Shown: piece by piece, positions 23,606 through 39,605 of the stretch
Layout: every line of letters starts with the position of its first letter
Position numbering within the stretch: the stretch's first letter is position 1
Source: CALAED01 sp035765195
GTDB lineage: Bacteria > Actinomycetota > Actinomycetes > Streptosporangiales > Streptosporangiaceae
Direction of reading: 5' to 3'
Assembly (NCBI GenBank): GCA_035765195.1
Contig: DASTYC010000046.1
Coordinates: 1 to 64,000 of the forward strand
DNA length: 64,000 nt
Position numbers and translations under genes: made by a program
The notes under the pieces: model-generated
The model's input: the letters and a program-made list of their open reading frames with translations, nothing else
What the model was told of the DNA's origin: nothing
Database searches by the model: none

Positions 23606-24932
23606 CCGTGATGTCTGCGCCGACCGCGGTGAGCTTGCCGAACAGGTCGTCGTAGCCGCGGGCGAGGTGCTCCACGCCGTGGATCGTGGTCACCCCGTCA
23701 ACGCCCAACGCGGCGAGCACCAGTACCGCGGCCCCCCGCACGTCCCGGGCGGTCAGCGTGGCGCCGGTCCGGGTCGGCCGGCGCGGGTGCACCCGCGCCT
23801 CGCCGGACGCCACCGAAATGTCCGCGCCCAGCCGGACCAGCTCGGCGGCGTACTGAAAGCGGCTCTCCCAGACCGTGTCGCGCACCGTGGCCGGACCGTC
23901 GGCGCCCGTCAGCAGCAAGGTGAGGAACGGCTGAGCGTCGCTGAACACGCCACGGGAGGCGACAACGAGGTCACGGGCCCGCAACGGCGACGCGGTCGCC
24001 GTCGCCGTCAGCTCCCCGTCCGGTGTCCAGTCCAGCAGGACGCCCATGGCCTCCAGGACCTTCCGCTCGGCCGCCATCCCGGCGAGGTCGGCGGCCGCGA
24101 CGCCGGACAGCCGCAGCCGGCCGGAGACGTGCAGGGCCGCGGTCAGGAACGTGAGCGCCTCCAGCACGTCGGCGGGCAGCCGGTGCCGGTAACGGGCGCG
24201 ACGCCGGCCGGTGCCGTGGATGGTGAGAGCATCCGGCCCGCGGTCCGCCCGCAGCCCGGCGGCGGCCAGCGAGGCGATCAGCTCCGTTACGTCGGGCTTG
24301 GGATAGGGGTGCCGCAGCACGCTGCGCCCCTCGGCGCCGGCGGCGGCCAGGATCGCCGTCTTGGTGGCTCCGGAATAAAGCGGTCCGGTCATCGCCACGG
24401 GATCCGACATGAACTCACGCAGGTCGATGTCCGTACCGACCAGCGTGTCGGCGGTGGCCACCAGTTCGTCACCGTCCAGGCGGACCCGGGCGCCAAAGCG
24501 CTCCAGCACCTCGGCCACGTGGTGCAGGGGCCGCTCGCCGCCGGCCGCCGCGGCGCCGATCCGGCATCCGCCGAACCCGGCGGCGCGCACTCGCCCGCAT
24601 CGGGCCAGCAGACCGGGCACCAGGTACAGGGAACCATGCACCCGGCCGGACAGCTCCGGAGGAAGCTCGGCTCCGGTCATGCCGGCTAAATCCAAGTCGA
24701 GTACGCCATCGCCGCGATCGTGGCGGGCGTGGCCGCCACACCGCCGAATCGCCTCGACCAGTACGCGGGTGTCCTCCACGTCGGGCACGTTGGCCAGCCG
24801 CACCCTGTCTCCGACGGCGACCGCGCCCGCGAGGACGGACACGAGCGCGTGTTTGAAACCGGCGATGCGGACCGTACCGTACAGCGGACGGCCGCCGCGG
24901 ACCTGACAACTCAACGCACCGTTCGCGGTCAC
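23595..24932 (-). CDS. Enolpyruvyltransferase, MurA/NikO family
   Basis: A 445-residue EPSP/MurA-fold enzyme. MurA's catalytic Lys is kept in AGFKHAL (Lys27; MurA has KNA) and its loop Cys in GFGGCRIG (Cys123). Pairs of the repeating inside-out barrel units are recognisable through the protein, with DARDV..GAAVLVLAALGVDG near the end. MurA makes the first wall precursor, but NikO and PolA of nikkomycin and polyoxin are MurA relatives that put enolpyruvate on the 3'-OH of UMP as first step to octosyl acid. With a radical SAM enzyme, phosphatase and TruD in the locus, 3'-enolpyruvyl transfer to pseudouridine monophosphate is the favoured role. A second, housekeeping-type MurA would be the alternative. 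Confidence 0.82.
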   Translation of the reverse strand: MTANGALSCQVRGGRPLYGTVRIAGFKHALVSVLAGAVAVGDRVRLANVPDVEDTRVLVEAIRRCGGHARHDRGDGVLDLDLAGMTGAELPPELSGRVHGSLYLVPGLLARCGRVRAAGFGGCRIGAAAAGGERPLHHVAEVLERFGARVRLDGDELVATADTLVGTDIDLREFMSDPVAMTGPLYSGATKTAILAAAGAEGRSVLRHPYPKPDVTELIASLAAAGLRADRGPDALTIHGTGRRRARYRHRLPADVLEALTFLTAALHVSGRLRLSGVAAADLAGMAAERKVLEAMGVLLDWTPDGELTATATASPLRARDLVVASRGVFSDAQPFLTLLLTGADGPATVRDTVWESRFQYAAELVRLGADISVASGEARVHPRRPTRTGATLTARDVRGAAVLVLAALGVDGVTTIHGVEHLARGYDDLFGKLTAVGADITVTR

Positions 24933-24972
24933 GCGACCCCCTCACGGGATCGAAAGCGACGTGCCGTCGGCG

Positions 24973-24982
24973 ATATTAATAT
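24973..24982. promoter_or_regulatory. AT-rich perfect palindrome in a divergent gap
   Basis: ATATTAATAT, a perfect 10-base palindrome, lies in the 66-base gap between the enolpyruvyltransferase (start 24932, minus) and the adenylating enzyme (start 24999, plus). It stands out in this GC-rich DNA and may be a -10 region or operator half-site. No protein can be named for it. Confidence 0.3.
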
Positions 24983-24998
24983 ACGGAGAGAGGTACAG

Positions 24999-26462
24999 AT
25001 GGGCCGGCTGACAACGGTCGAACAGCGGGTCACCGCACTCGCCACCGCGCACCCGCACCGCGAGGCCATCATCTTCCTGGCCCATGACGGTGCCCCGACC
25101 TCCATCACCTATCGCGGCCTCGACCGCCGGGTGAATCACTGCGCCCGCGTGCTGGCCTCCCACGGCGTTGGCGTCCGCCATGTGGTGGCAATCGCGTTAC
25201 CCAACGGCATCGATCACGTTGTGGCCGCCCTCGCCGCCTGGCGGCTCGGCGCCACCGTCCTCGCGCTCGATCCACGCTCCCCGGCCCGAGAGACCGAGGA
25301 GGCGGCGGACGCGGCCCGGCCGGCGCTGTTCGTGGGGACGCCGCGCAAGGAGGTGTCGTGCCCCGTCATCACCGCCGCGGCGTGGGGCGACGGCGAGGAC
25401 GCCGAGCCCCTTCCCTCGCCCGGTGTGCCGCCGCGCAGTGCGCTTGCCACCGGCGGATCGAGCGGCCGCCCCCGGGTGATTCTGCGCCGCCGCAGCTGGG
25501 AATACGCCGAGGACGACCTGCCGTCCGCGCACGACCGGGCGATGGGCCTGCGACTCGACCAGGTGCAGCTCATCACGCTGCCGCTGTTCCATGGCGGCTT
25601 CGGCGCCATGCACCAGGCGCTGGTGCTGGGCCACACCGTCGTGCTGACCCCGATGTTCATCCCCCGCCTTGTGGCCACCGCGATCGAGCGGTACGCGGTC
25701 GACATGCTGCGGCTCGTGCCCACCATGATGACGCTGCTGCTGAAACCCGGCGGCGTGGTCGACCGGGACCTGTCCTCAGTCGTCGCGATGCACCACGGCA
25801 CCGGGCCCTGCCCGCCCGAGGTCAAACGGGCCTGGATGAAGCTGCTCGGCCCCGAGCGGGTCTTCGAGACCTACGGTTCGCAGGAGCAACTCGGGTTCGT
25901 CTGGATCCGTGGAGACGAGTGGCTGGCGCATCCCGGCAGCGTCGGCCGGCCGGCCCCCGGGACCTTGGTCATCGTCGACCAGAGCGGACGGGAAGCCCCG
26001 CCAGGGACGGTCGGCGAGGTCTTCCAGCGCCCGGCGACCGGCGGCCGGCCGGAATATCTCGGCGACGGGCCGGCCCTGCGCACCTGGCGGCAGGAGTATT
26101 TCAGCGTCGGCGACCTGGGCCTGCTGGACGCCGACGGCTACCTGCACCTCAAGGGGCGGGTCCAGGAGACCATCAACGTGGGCGGGGCCAAGGTGTTCCC
26201 GGCCGAGGTGGAAGGAGTTCTCGTTGAGTACCCGTCCGTGGTGGACGCCTGTGTCCTCGCCCGCGACCATCCGGTGCAGGGCCAGGTGCCCTACGCCATC
26301 GTGGTCTCCACCGACCCGCGGATCTCCCTGCCCGACCTCGACCGCCATTGCCGGCAGCGGCTCTCGGCGCACAAGGTACCGGTCGATTACGAAGTGCGGG
26401 ACTCGCTGCCGCGCAGCGACGCCGGCAAGCTGCGGCGCCCGGCGATCCGGCCCGACACATGA
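24999..26462 (+). CDS. Free-standing acyl-adenylating enzyme (AMP-binding family)
   Basis: A 487-residue ANL-family enzyme. The ATP loop is ATGGSSGRPRVILRR (about residue 147), a variant of the usual SGSTGxPK; ETYGSQEQ replaces the YGxTE motif; FSVGDLG is the ribose-binding segment and LPRSDAGKLRR carries the catalytic Lys near the end. ATG 24999 follows GAGAGAGG. It resembles fatty/aryl-acid CoA ligases more than NRPS A domains. It may load an acid onto CoA or onto the free carrier at 12819-13052 for the free condensation domain. A TTA codon lies at 25197-25199. Confidence 0.82.
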   Translation: MGRLTTVEQRVTALATAHPHREAIIFLAHDGAPTSITYRGLDRRVNHCARVLASHGVGVRHVVAIALPNGIDHVVAALAAWRLGATVLALDPRSPARETEEAADAARPALFVGTPRKEVSCPVITAAAWGDGEDAEPLPSPGVPPRSALATGGSSGRPRVILRRRSWEYAEDDLPSAHDRAMGLRLDQVQLITLPLFHGGFGAMHQALVLGHTVVLTPMFIPRLVATAIERYAVDMLRLVPTMMTLLLKPGGVVDRDLSSVVAMHHGTGPCPPEVKRAWMKLLGPERVFETYGSQEQLGFVWIRGDEWLAHPGSVGRPAPGTLVIVDQSGREAPPGTVGEVFQRPATGGRPEYLGDGPALRTWRQEYFSVGDLGLLDADGYLHLKGRVQETINVGGAKVFPAEVEGVLVEYPSVVDACVLARDHPVQGQVPYAIVVSTDPRISLPDLDRHCRQRLSAHKVPVDYEVRDSLPRSDAGKLRRPAIRPDT

Positions 26463-26647
26463 AACCGGAACCTCCGGCATGACGGCCGCGTTGCCCCCGA
26501 GTCCTCCCATAGGACGATGTCGCGCGCAATCGCGACAAGGTACCGTACTTGCTGTCAGGACCCTCGTGGTTGCCACTGGGAATTCTTGAATGACCGCGCC
26601 ACCGGCGCAGGATCAGATCGCCACCCGGGTGATCGCGCTTCCCACCG

Positions 26648-27853
26648 ATGGAGGCAGTGGTGCGCAGGTTTTGCTGGCGGTGGGCTCCCCTCGCTTGCGG
26701 CGTGGTCGCGGCCATCTGCCTCGGGAAGGTCGCGCCGATTGCCGCGTCCGTGCAGGACGCTTTCGGATTGACCGCCACGTGGCTGGGCGCGGCGATCTCG
26801 GCGATCACTTTCGTCACGGCGGCGTTCGGCGCCCCGGTGGGCGAGTGGCTTCGGCACCGTGATCCCGCCCGCTGGCTGGCCACGGGACTGATCGTGATGG
26901 CCGCCGCGGGGGCGGCGATGACCGTGTCCACCAGACCGGCCGTGCTGATCTGCCTGCGACTGGTCGAGGGCGCCGGCTATCTGCTGGTCATGGTCGGTGG
27001 CCCGGTGCTGCTCGTCACGCGGGTGGCCGAGCGTCAGCGGTCATTGGCTCTCGCCTTATGGGGAGGATGCATCCCGACCGGGCTCGCGCTCGGTGCGACC
27101 GCCGGTGGTGTGATCGGATCTCGATGGGGCTGGCAGTGGTGGTTCGCCGTCGTCGCGCTCACCTGTCTGGGGCTCGCATTGGTCACGTCGCTCGTTCGGT
27201 CCGCGCCGGACGCTCAGCCGGTTCGCCGGCCGCCGGAGCGAACGCACGGCCTACGGGGCGCGTGGGCCGGGCCGCTGCTGCTCGCCGGCGGGTTCAGCGC
27301 GGTGGCGCTGGTGAGCGTCGCCGTGCTGTCGATGTTGCCGGAGTACCTGCGCTCGGAACTGGGCATGTCGACCGCGCGGGCCGGGGTGACCACGTCGGTC
27401 GCGGCCGTGGCCGGCATCCCCGGCACTGTGCTCGCGGGTGTGCTCTTACGCCGCGGCGTGCGGGCACAGGTGCTGACCTCGGCCGGGTTGCTGTCCGCGG
27501 CGCCGACCGCCCTCACGTTCGGTCTCAAACCCCCCGTGGGCGTCACGATCGGCGCCGCCGTTCTGCTGTTATTCACCGTCGGCGTCGCCGTGGCCGCGGC
27601 CTACGGGTCGCTTCCCATGGTCGTGCGCTCCCCCGCTGATCTGCCCTTGGCCAACGGGATCCTCGTCCAACTCGGCAGCGCCGGCACGCTCATCGGGCCA
27701 CCGGTGTTCGCCACCGTCACCGGGTTGCAGCGGTGGTACCTCATCCCCTATCTGGTCCTGCTCGCCGCCGGCGTCGGTGTGTTCCTTGTGATCCGCGCCG
27801 TCTCCATCGTCGGGCGGACGCAGGTGCGCCTCCGGGCGTCCGTGCCGCCGTGA
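26648..27853 (+). CDS. MFS transporter, likely product exporter
   Basis: A 401-residue protein with about 12 hydrophobic helices, an ICLRLVEGAGYLLVMVGGPVLL helix near residue 110 and a central cytoplasmic loop rich in Arg and Pro (about 185-205). The start may be ATG 26648 or GTG 26657. It carries three rare TTA codons (27056-27058, 27446-27448, 27569-27571), unusual for one short gene in DNA of this GC content. Its position among biosynthetic genes suggests export or self-resistance alongside the ABC transporter. Confidence 0.82.
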   Translation: MEAVVRRFCWRWAPLACGVVAAICLGKVAPIAASVQDAFGLTATWLGAAISAITFVTAAFGAPVGEWLRHRDPARWLATGLIVMAAAGAAMTVSTRPAVLICLRLVEGAGYLLVMVGGPVLLVTRVAERQRSLALALWGGCIPTGLALGATAGGVIGSRWGWQWWFAVVALTCLGLALVTSLVRSAPDAQPVRRPPERTHGLRGAWAGPLLLAGGFSAVALVSVAVLSMLPEYLRSELGMSTARAGVTTSVAAVAGIPGTVLAGVLLRRGVRAQVLTSAGLLSAAPTALTFGLKPPVGVTIGAAVLLLFTVGVAVAAAYGSLPMVVRSPADLPLANGILVQLGSAGTLIGPPVFATVTGLQRWYLIPYLVLLAAGVGVFLVIRAVSIVGRTQVRLRASVPP

Positions 27854-27949
27854 CCGCCGCGACCGCCGCGATCCGCGCATCCGGCCCGTGCCCCGCAGAC
27901 CGCGACGCCGCCCACCTGGGTGCGCGACAAAAGAGAGGGAAAGACCATA

Positions 27950-29245
27950 ATGCGGCTACCCGGCGTTCCTGAGTTGTTCGCGAACCCCATCAGTGCGCGC
28001 GCCGGCCTCATCGAGCGATGCCGCTGGAATCCCGGCGCCCTGCCGTCCACCGGATCCAGCTTCTTCATTCACTTGAGCGAGCTGTGCCCGGTCGCCTGCG
28101 AACACTGCATGTACTCCTCGGACCTGGAACGCAAATCGGCCAAGGACTCGCTCGATCCCGACGAGCTGGAGACGGCGATCGAGTTCATCAACTCCTCACA
28201 ATCGGAGAAGCTGAACATCACCGGAGGCGGCGAGCCGTTCCTCAAGCTTTCCAGCATTCTGCGACTTCTGGAGACCGTTCAGGTCCCCCGCATTGAGATC
28301 GTCACCGCCGGATACTGGGCCAAGACCGAAGAGGCCGCTCGGCGTATGATCACACGCTTGTCCGCCGCCCGGCGCCGCAATCGGCTCGGCCCCGAACTGC
28401 TGCTCCGGCTGAGCATCGATCGCTACCACGTGAACGCGCCGAAGCCCGTGCTCATCGAGCATTACGGAAACGTCGTCAAGGCATGGAGCGGTGAGCCCGG
28501 AGACATGGCGCTCGGCTTCCGCAGCATCCAGCCGGATCGCGACTACGTCGACCGCCTCCTCGCCGAGGAGGTGGGGGGCGAGCTCATAACGGTAGATGAC
28601 TGGAACCGGCGCCTGCTCCTGCCCGACGGACGGTCGGCGCCCATCACGTTCAACGTGTTCCGAGCCAGCGGCAAGGCCGGCAGGCTCACCGAGCGATCCG
28701 AACTCAGCTCGCGATCCAAGTCGATCCGCGAGTACTACGGTCCGTTCGAGAACCGCCAAGGTCAACTGGTCCTCGCCACCGCGGTCAACGACGCGATCCG
28801 GGGCCGCTACACCAATACCGGTGGCCTGGCGGTCACCATGAACAGCGACGGACGGTTCTGGATCTTCTGCGGAACCGCGCCGGATCGGCACCTGGTGCTG
28901 GGACAAAAGACGTTCTCCGCGGCGATCGAGTACTTCTTCGAAGATCCTCTCACCCGGCTGCTCGTCGACGACGGGGTGTGGGCATTGGCCGACATCGTGG
29001 CCGACCTCGATCCCAGAACATGCCGAACGGCGATCGCGAAAAACGATGTCGCCTCCCTCGTTGACGACCTGCTGTTCCGGCCCGAGGTGCGACTGGCCGC
29101 CACGATCATCGCCATCGGACGATTCGCGGCCGAAGGCCGCCTGCGATTGGACGGTGTTCCGCGGGCCCACCCGGTATTCGCCGCCGAGGACAGGCTCCTC
29201 GATTGGTGCCGCGACGCGCTCACCGCGAAAGTGGCAGCCCAATGA
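27950..29245 (+). CDS. Radical SAM enzyme, second type, unknown reaction
   Basis: A 431-residue radical SAM protein with LSELCPVACEHCMYSS (CxxxCxxC, about residue 44) and NITGGGEPFLKL (GGEP motif, SAM binding). Unlike the enzyme at 13731, it has no N-terminal B12 domain. Only single later cysteines (IFCGTA, RTCRT, DWCRD) are seen, so a SPASM-type extra cluster is not evident. ATG 27950 is set by GAGAGGGAAAG upstream; ATG 27920 is possible. ATGA overlap ties it to the phosphoribosyltransferase gene. I do not recognise a characterised homologue; a nucleoside or base-related substrate is suggested by the next two genes. Confidence 0.8.
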   Translation: MRLPGVPELFANPISARAGLIERCRWNPGALPSTGSSFFIHLSELCPVACEHCMYSSDLERKSAKDSLDPDELETAIEFINSSQSEKLNITGGGEPFLKLSSILRLLETVQVPRIEIVTAGYWAKTEEAARRMITRLSAARRRNRLGPELLLRLSIDRYHVNAPKPVLIEHYGNVVKAWSGEPGDMALGFRSIQPDRDYVDRLLAEEVGGELITVDDWNRRLLLPDGRSAPITFNVFRASGKAGRLTERSELSSRSKSIREYYGPFENRQGQLVLATAVNDAIRGRYTNTGGLAVTMNSDGRFWIFCGTAPDRHLVLGQKTFSAAIEYFFEDPLTRLLVDDGVWALADIVADLDPRTCRTAIAKNDVASLVDDLLFRPEVRLAATIIAIGRFAAEGRLRLDGVPRAHPVFAAEDRLLDWCRDALTAKVAAQ

Positions 29246-29880
29246 CGATCATCCGTCAGGTCGTCCCCGATCCCGACAATCTGTACGGCGCGATGAGCTC
29301 CGCATCCCAGCCCACCGCACTCATGCGCCACAACATCAACCGGCTGGGGCAGTCGCTCGCCCAGGCCGTGCACGGCAGTCCCGGCGTCGCCGGGCCCGGC
29401 CCCGGCCCCGGCGGCGGCCGCGGCGAGATGCTGTGCGTGATCATCCTTCGCGGCGGCGCGTTGCTCTATCCCAGCTTCGCCGCCGAGTTCGGCGGCGCGG
29501 ACTTCTGCATGCTCGGCCTGCGCAGGGACGGCACCAAGGTGGTGTGCGACTACCGCACCACCATCCCCCGCACGGCCTACGAGATCGTCCTTTACGTGGA
29601 CTGCGTCGCCGGCACCGGCGCCACCATCCTCGCGGCCCACCACGCGATCACCACGGTCATCGACGCCGCGCAGGAGATCGCCGCCGTGATCTGCAGTGCG
29701 GTACCCGCGACCCGCGCACTGCACCACGCGAACATCGGGCTGATCGGCTTCAAGCTCGACGAGATCGAGACCGGCGGGCTCGTCCTGCCGGATCTCGGCA
29801 AGCTCGACGCCGGGGACCTGTTCACCAGCATCGGCGCCCAGCCACTGCCGGACGTCCCGGCTCCGAGCGCCGGCACCTGA
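29242..29880 (+). CDS. UPRT-like phosphoribosyltransferase
   Basis: A 212-residue PRTase-fold protein resembling uracil phosphoribosyltransferase: MLCVIILRGGALLYPSF (about residue 63), DYRTTIPRTAYEIVLYVD and a PRPP loop VDCVAGTGATIL (about 117; UPRT has DPMLATGGT). The loop is altered and a Gly/Pro-rich insert (GPGPGPGGG) precedes the core, so activity may differ. The start overlaps the radical SAM stop. With the CodA-like gene downstream it could feed cytosine-derived uracil into UMP for the pathway, or attach an unusual base; both are inference. Confidence 0.7.
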   Translation: MTIIRQVVPDPDNLYGAMSSASQPTALMRHNINRLGQSLAQAVHGSPGVAGPGPGPGGGRGEMLCVIILRGGALLYPSFAAEFGGADFCMLGLRRDGTKVVCDYRTTIPRTAYEIVLYVDCVAGTGATILAAHHAITTVIDAAQEIAAVICSAVPATRALHHANIGLIGFKLDEIETGGLVLPDLGKLDAGDLFTSIGAQPLPDVPAPSAGT

Positions 29881-29892
29881 CGCCGATCACTG

Positions 29893-31182
29893 ATGAACCC
29901 GCCACCCGGACTCGAGCCCTCGTTGCTGCTCGGCAACGCCACCTTGCCCGATGGAATCCCCGCCGATGTCACGATCGTCGGCGACCGTATCGCCGCCATC
30001 ACCCCACACGGGCCGCGTCCGGCGGACGCGACGCAGGCGGGTGAGGCGGCTGAGGCGGCGGAACACATCGACCTCACCGGGTTCCTCTTGCTGCCGGCTC
30101 CCGCGGAACCCCACACGCACCTTGACAAGATTCTCACCGCCGACATCCTGACCAACCCCACAGGCGACCTGGACAGCGCGGTCCACGCCTGGTATCGCTA
30201 CCGCACCACGGCCGGCCACGACGGCATCGTGACCAGGGCCATGTCCGCCGGCCGGGCCATGCTGCGCCATGGCAGTACCGCCATCCGCACCCACGTCGAC
30301 GTCGGAACCCAGACCGGGCTGCACCTGCTGCACGCGGCGGTCGAGGTCCGCGAACGTCTCCGCGGAGAACTCGACATCGACATCGTCGCGTTCGTCGACA
30401 TCCCGGTGACCGGCCCCGACGGGGCCGACAACCGCGCCCACCTGCGAGAGGCCATGCGTGGCGGCGCCGACGTCGTCGGCGGCGCACCCTATCGGGATCC
30501 CGATCCGCTCCGCTGCCAGGAGACCCTGCTGGCCATCGCGGCCGAGCACGCCGCACCGGTAGATCTGCACACCGACGAGACCCTCACCGCCACGACCAGC
30601 TGCCTGGAGCATCTCGCCGACCACGTGCTGCGATCTCAGTTTCCCCACCGCGTCACCGCCAGCCACTGTGTGAGCCTCGGCACGCGACCGAGCGGCCGTG
30701 CCCGGCAGGTCGCCGCGGACCTCGCCGCCGCCGGCATCGCCGTGGTCTGCTGCCCGGCCACCAACCTCTACCTTCAGGGCCGCCGGCATGACATGCCCGT
30801 CCCACGCGGGTTGACCGCCCTCCGCCACCTCCTCGACGCCGGCGTCACCGTCGCCGGAGGCGGGGACAACGTGCAGGACCCGTTCAATCCCCTTGGCCGC
30901 GGGGACGCCTTCGACACCGCATGCCTGCTCGTCCTCGCCGGACACCTGACGATCGAGGAGGCCTTCAGCGCGATCAGCGAGCACGCCCGTTCCGTGATGG
31001 GCCTGTCCACCCCGCGCCTGACGGCCGGGGCGCCCGCCGAACTGCTGGCCGTCCCGGCGGACAACGTCAGGCACGCACTCGCCGAGCGCCCCGCCCAACG
31101 CATCGTGATCCATCGTGGTCGAATCGTCAGCCCGGCATTCCTACGCTCCGAGAACGGCGACCCTTCGGAGCCAGCGGCTTGA
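29893..31182 (+). CDS. CodA-like amidohydrolase (cytosine deaminase family)
   Basis: A 429-residue metal-dependent amidohydrolase. Metal ligands are visible in AEPHTHLDK (about residue 74), DLHTDET (about 225), TASHCVS (about 256) and GGGDNVQDPFNPLGRGD (about 322), the order seen in cytosine deaminase and N-isopropylammelide hydrolase-type enzymes. It starts 12 bases after the PRTase gene. Deamination or ring opening of a pyrimidine is the likely chemistry. It overlaps the convergent phosphatase gene by 42 bases. Confidence 0.8.
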   Translation: MNPPPGLEPSLLLGNATLPDGIPADVTIVGDRIAAITPHGPRPADATQAGEAAEAAEHIDLTGFLLLPAPAEPHTHLDKILTADILTNPTGDLDSAVHAWYRYRTTAGHDGIVTRAMSAGRAMLRHGSTAIRTHVDVGTQTGLHLLHAAVEVRERLRGELDIDIVAFVDIPVTGPDGADNRAHLREAMRGGADVVGGAPYRDPDPLRCQETLLAIAAEHAAPVDLHTDETLTATTSCLEHLADHVLRSQFPHRVTASHCVSLGTRPSGRARQVAADLAAAGIAVVCCPATNLYLQGRRHDMPVPRGLTALRHLLDAGVTVAGGGDNVQDPFNPLGRGDAFDTACLLVLAGHLTIEEAFSAISEHARSVMGLSTPRLTAGAPAELLAVPADNVRHALAERPAQRIVIHRGRIVSPAFLRSENGDPSEPAA

Positions 31183-31953
31183 TTCGAGGGTGGGGGCGAG
31201 GATCAACGGTGGCCGATTGGGCTCAGCGAGACCGAACGCCGCACCACTGCCTGTGACATCCCGGCCCCCGGCCTCGCGATACAACAACAGACCGGCAGCG
31301 TGATCCCACACGTTCATCCACCCGAACACGGCCGCATCATGCAGACCCCGCACGAGTTCGAGATAGACGACACCAACTCCATCGCAGTCACGCAGGAGCA
31401 CGCTCTCACGCTTCAGCCGCGCTATCTGCGCGCGGTCTTCGTCAGTTCGGTAGGCCGGGTCGGTGACGACCACCCTCAACGGCGATGCTCCCGAGCGCAT
31501 GAGCCTCATCGGCGTCCCATTGATATACGCGCCGTCACCCGCCCACGCCATTCCGGTCAACCGCACAGCGGGCGCCACCAGCCACGAACCGAGCAGGGAG
31601 CCGGACGACATGAGCGCCACCATCAGACAGAACCGGTCTCTGCCCCGAACGAAGTTCGACGTACCATCGAGCGGGTCGACGATCCACACGGGGCGATCTT
31701 CGGCCAACGCCGCGGGCAGATCGACATCGCCCGCGGCGACGCCTTCCTCACCGACGAATCCCGATCCGGGCAATAACCGGGTAAGGTCCCGGGCCAGCCG
31801 TCGCTCCGCTGCGATGTCAGCCGTCGTGACCACGTCACCCGCCGATTTCTCCCATACGTCACCTGATCTCAGCCGGCGAAAGCGCGTCAACAGCTCCCGT
31901 TGAGCGACATCGGCGACAAGCGCGGACACGTCAAGGGGACGCAGGTGCGGCAT
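31141..31953 (-). CDS. Inositol-monophosphatase-family phosphatase
   Basis: A 270-residue Mg-dependent phosphatase: GFVGEEG (about residue 66), WIVDPLDGTSNFV (about 88) and WDHAAG (about 216) are the three metal-site motifs. It lies 51 bases downstream of the large NRPS on the same strand, so it may be the last gene of that operon. Members hydrolyse sugar phosphates, 3'-phosphoadenosine phosphate or inositol phosphates. It is a further candidate for removing phosphate from a nucleoside intermediate. Confidence 0.87.
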   Translation of the reverse strand: MPHLRPLDVSALVADVAQRELLTRFRRLRSGDVWEKSAGDVVTTADIAAERRLARDLTRLLPGSGFVGEEGVAAGDVDLPAALAEDRPVWIVDPLDGTSNFVRGRDRFCLMVALMSSGSLLGSWLVAPAVRLTGMAWAGDGAYINGTPMRLMRSGASPLRVVVTDPAYRTDEDRAQIARLKRESVLLRDCDGVGVVYLELVRGLHDAAVFGWMNVWDHAAGLLLYREAGGRDVTGSGAAFGLAEPNRPPLILAPTLESSRWLRRVAVLGA

Positions 31954-32004
31954 CCCCTCAGTATCCCTGTGGCCGTGCAGGGCCTGGCGGCCTCCCTCCC
32001 GGCG

Positions 32005-39579
<7,575 letters not shown>

Positions 39580-39605
39580 CGTCTGTCTCTCCTCATGGTT
39601 CTCGG

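Noticed and set aside
23595..24932. Housekeeping murA
   Set aside because: The Lys-Asn-Ala motif is altered (FKHAL) and the gene lies convergent to an aldo-keto reductase among nucleoside genes; a NikO-type role fits better, though this was not tested by alignment.
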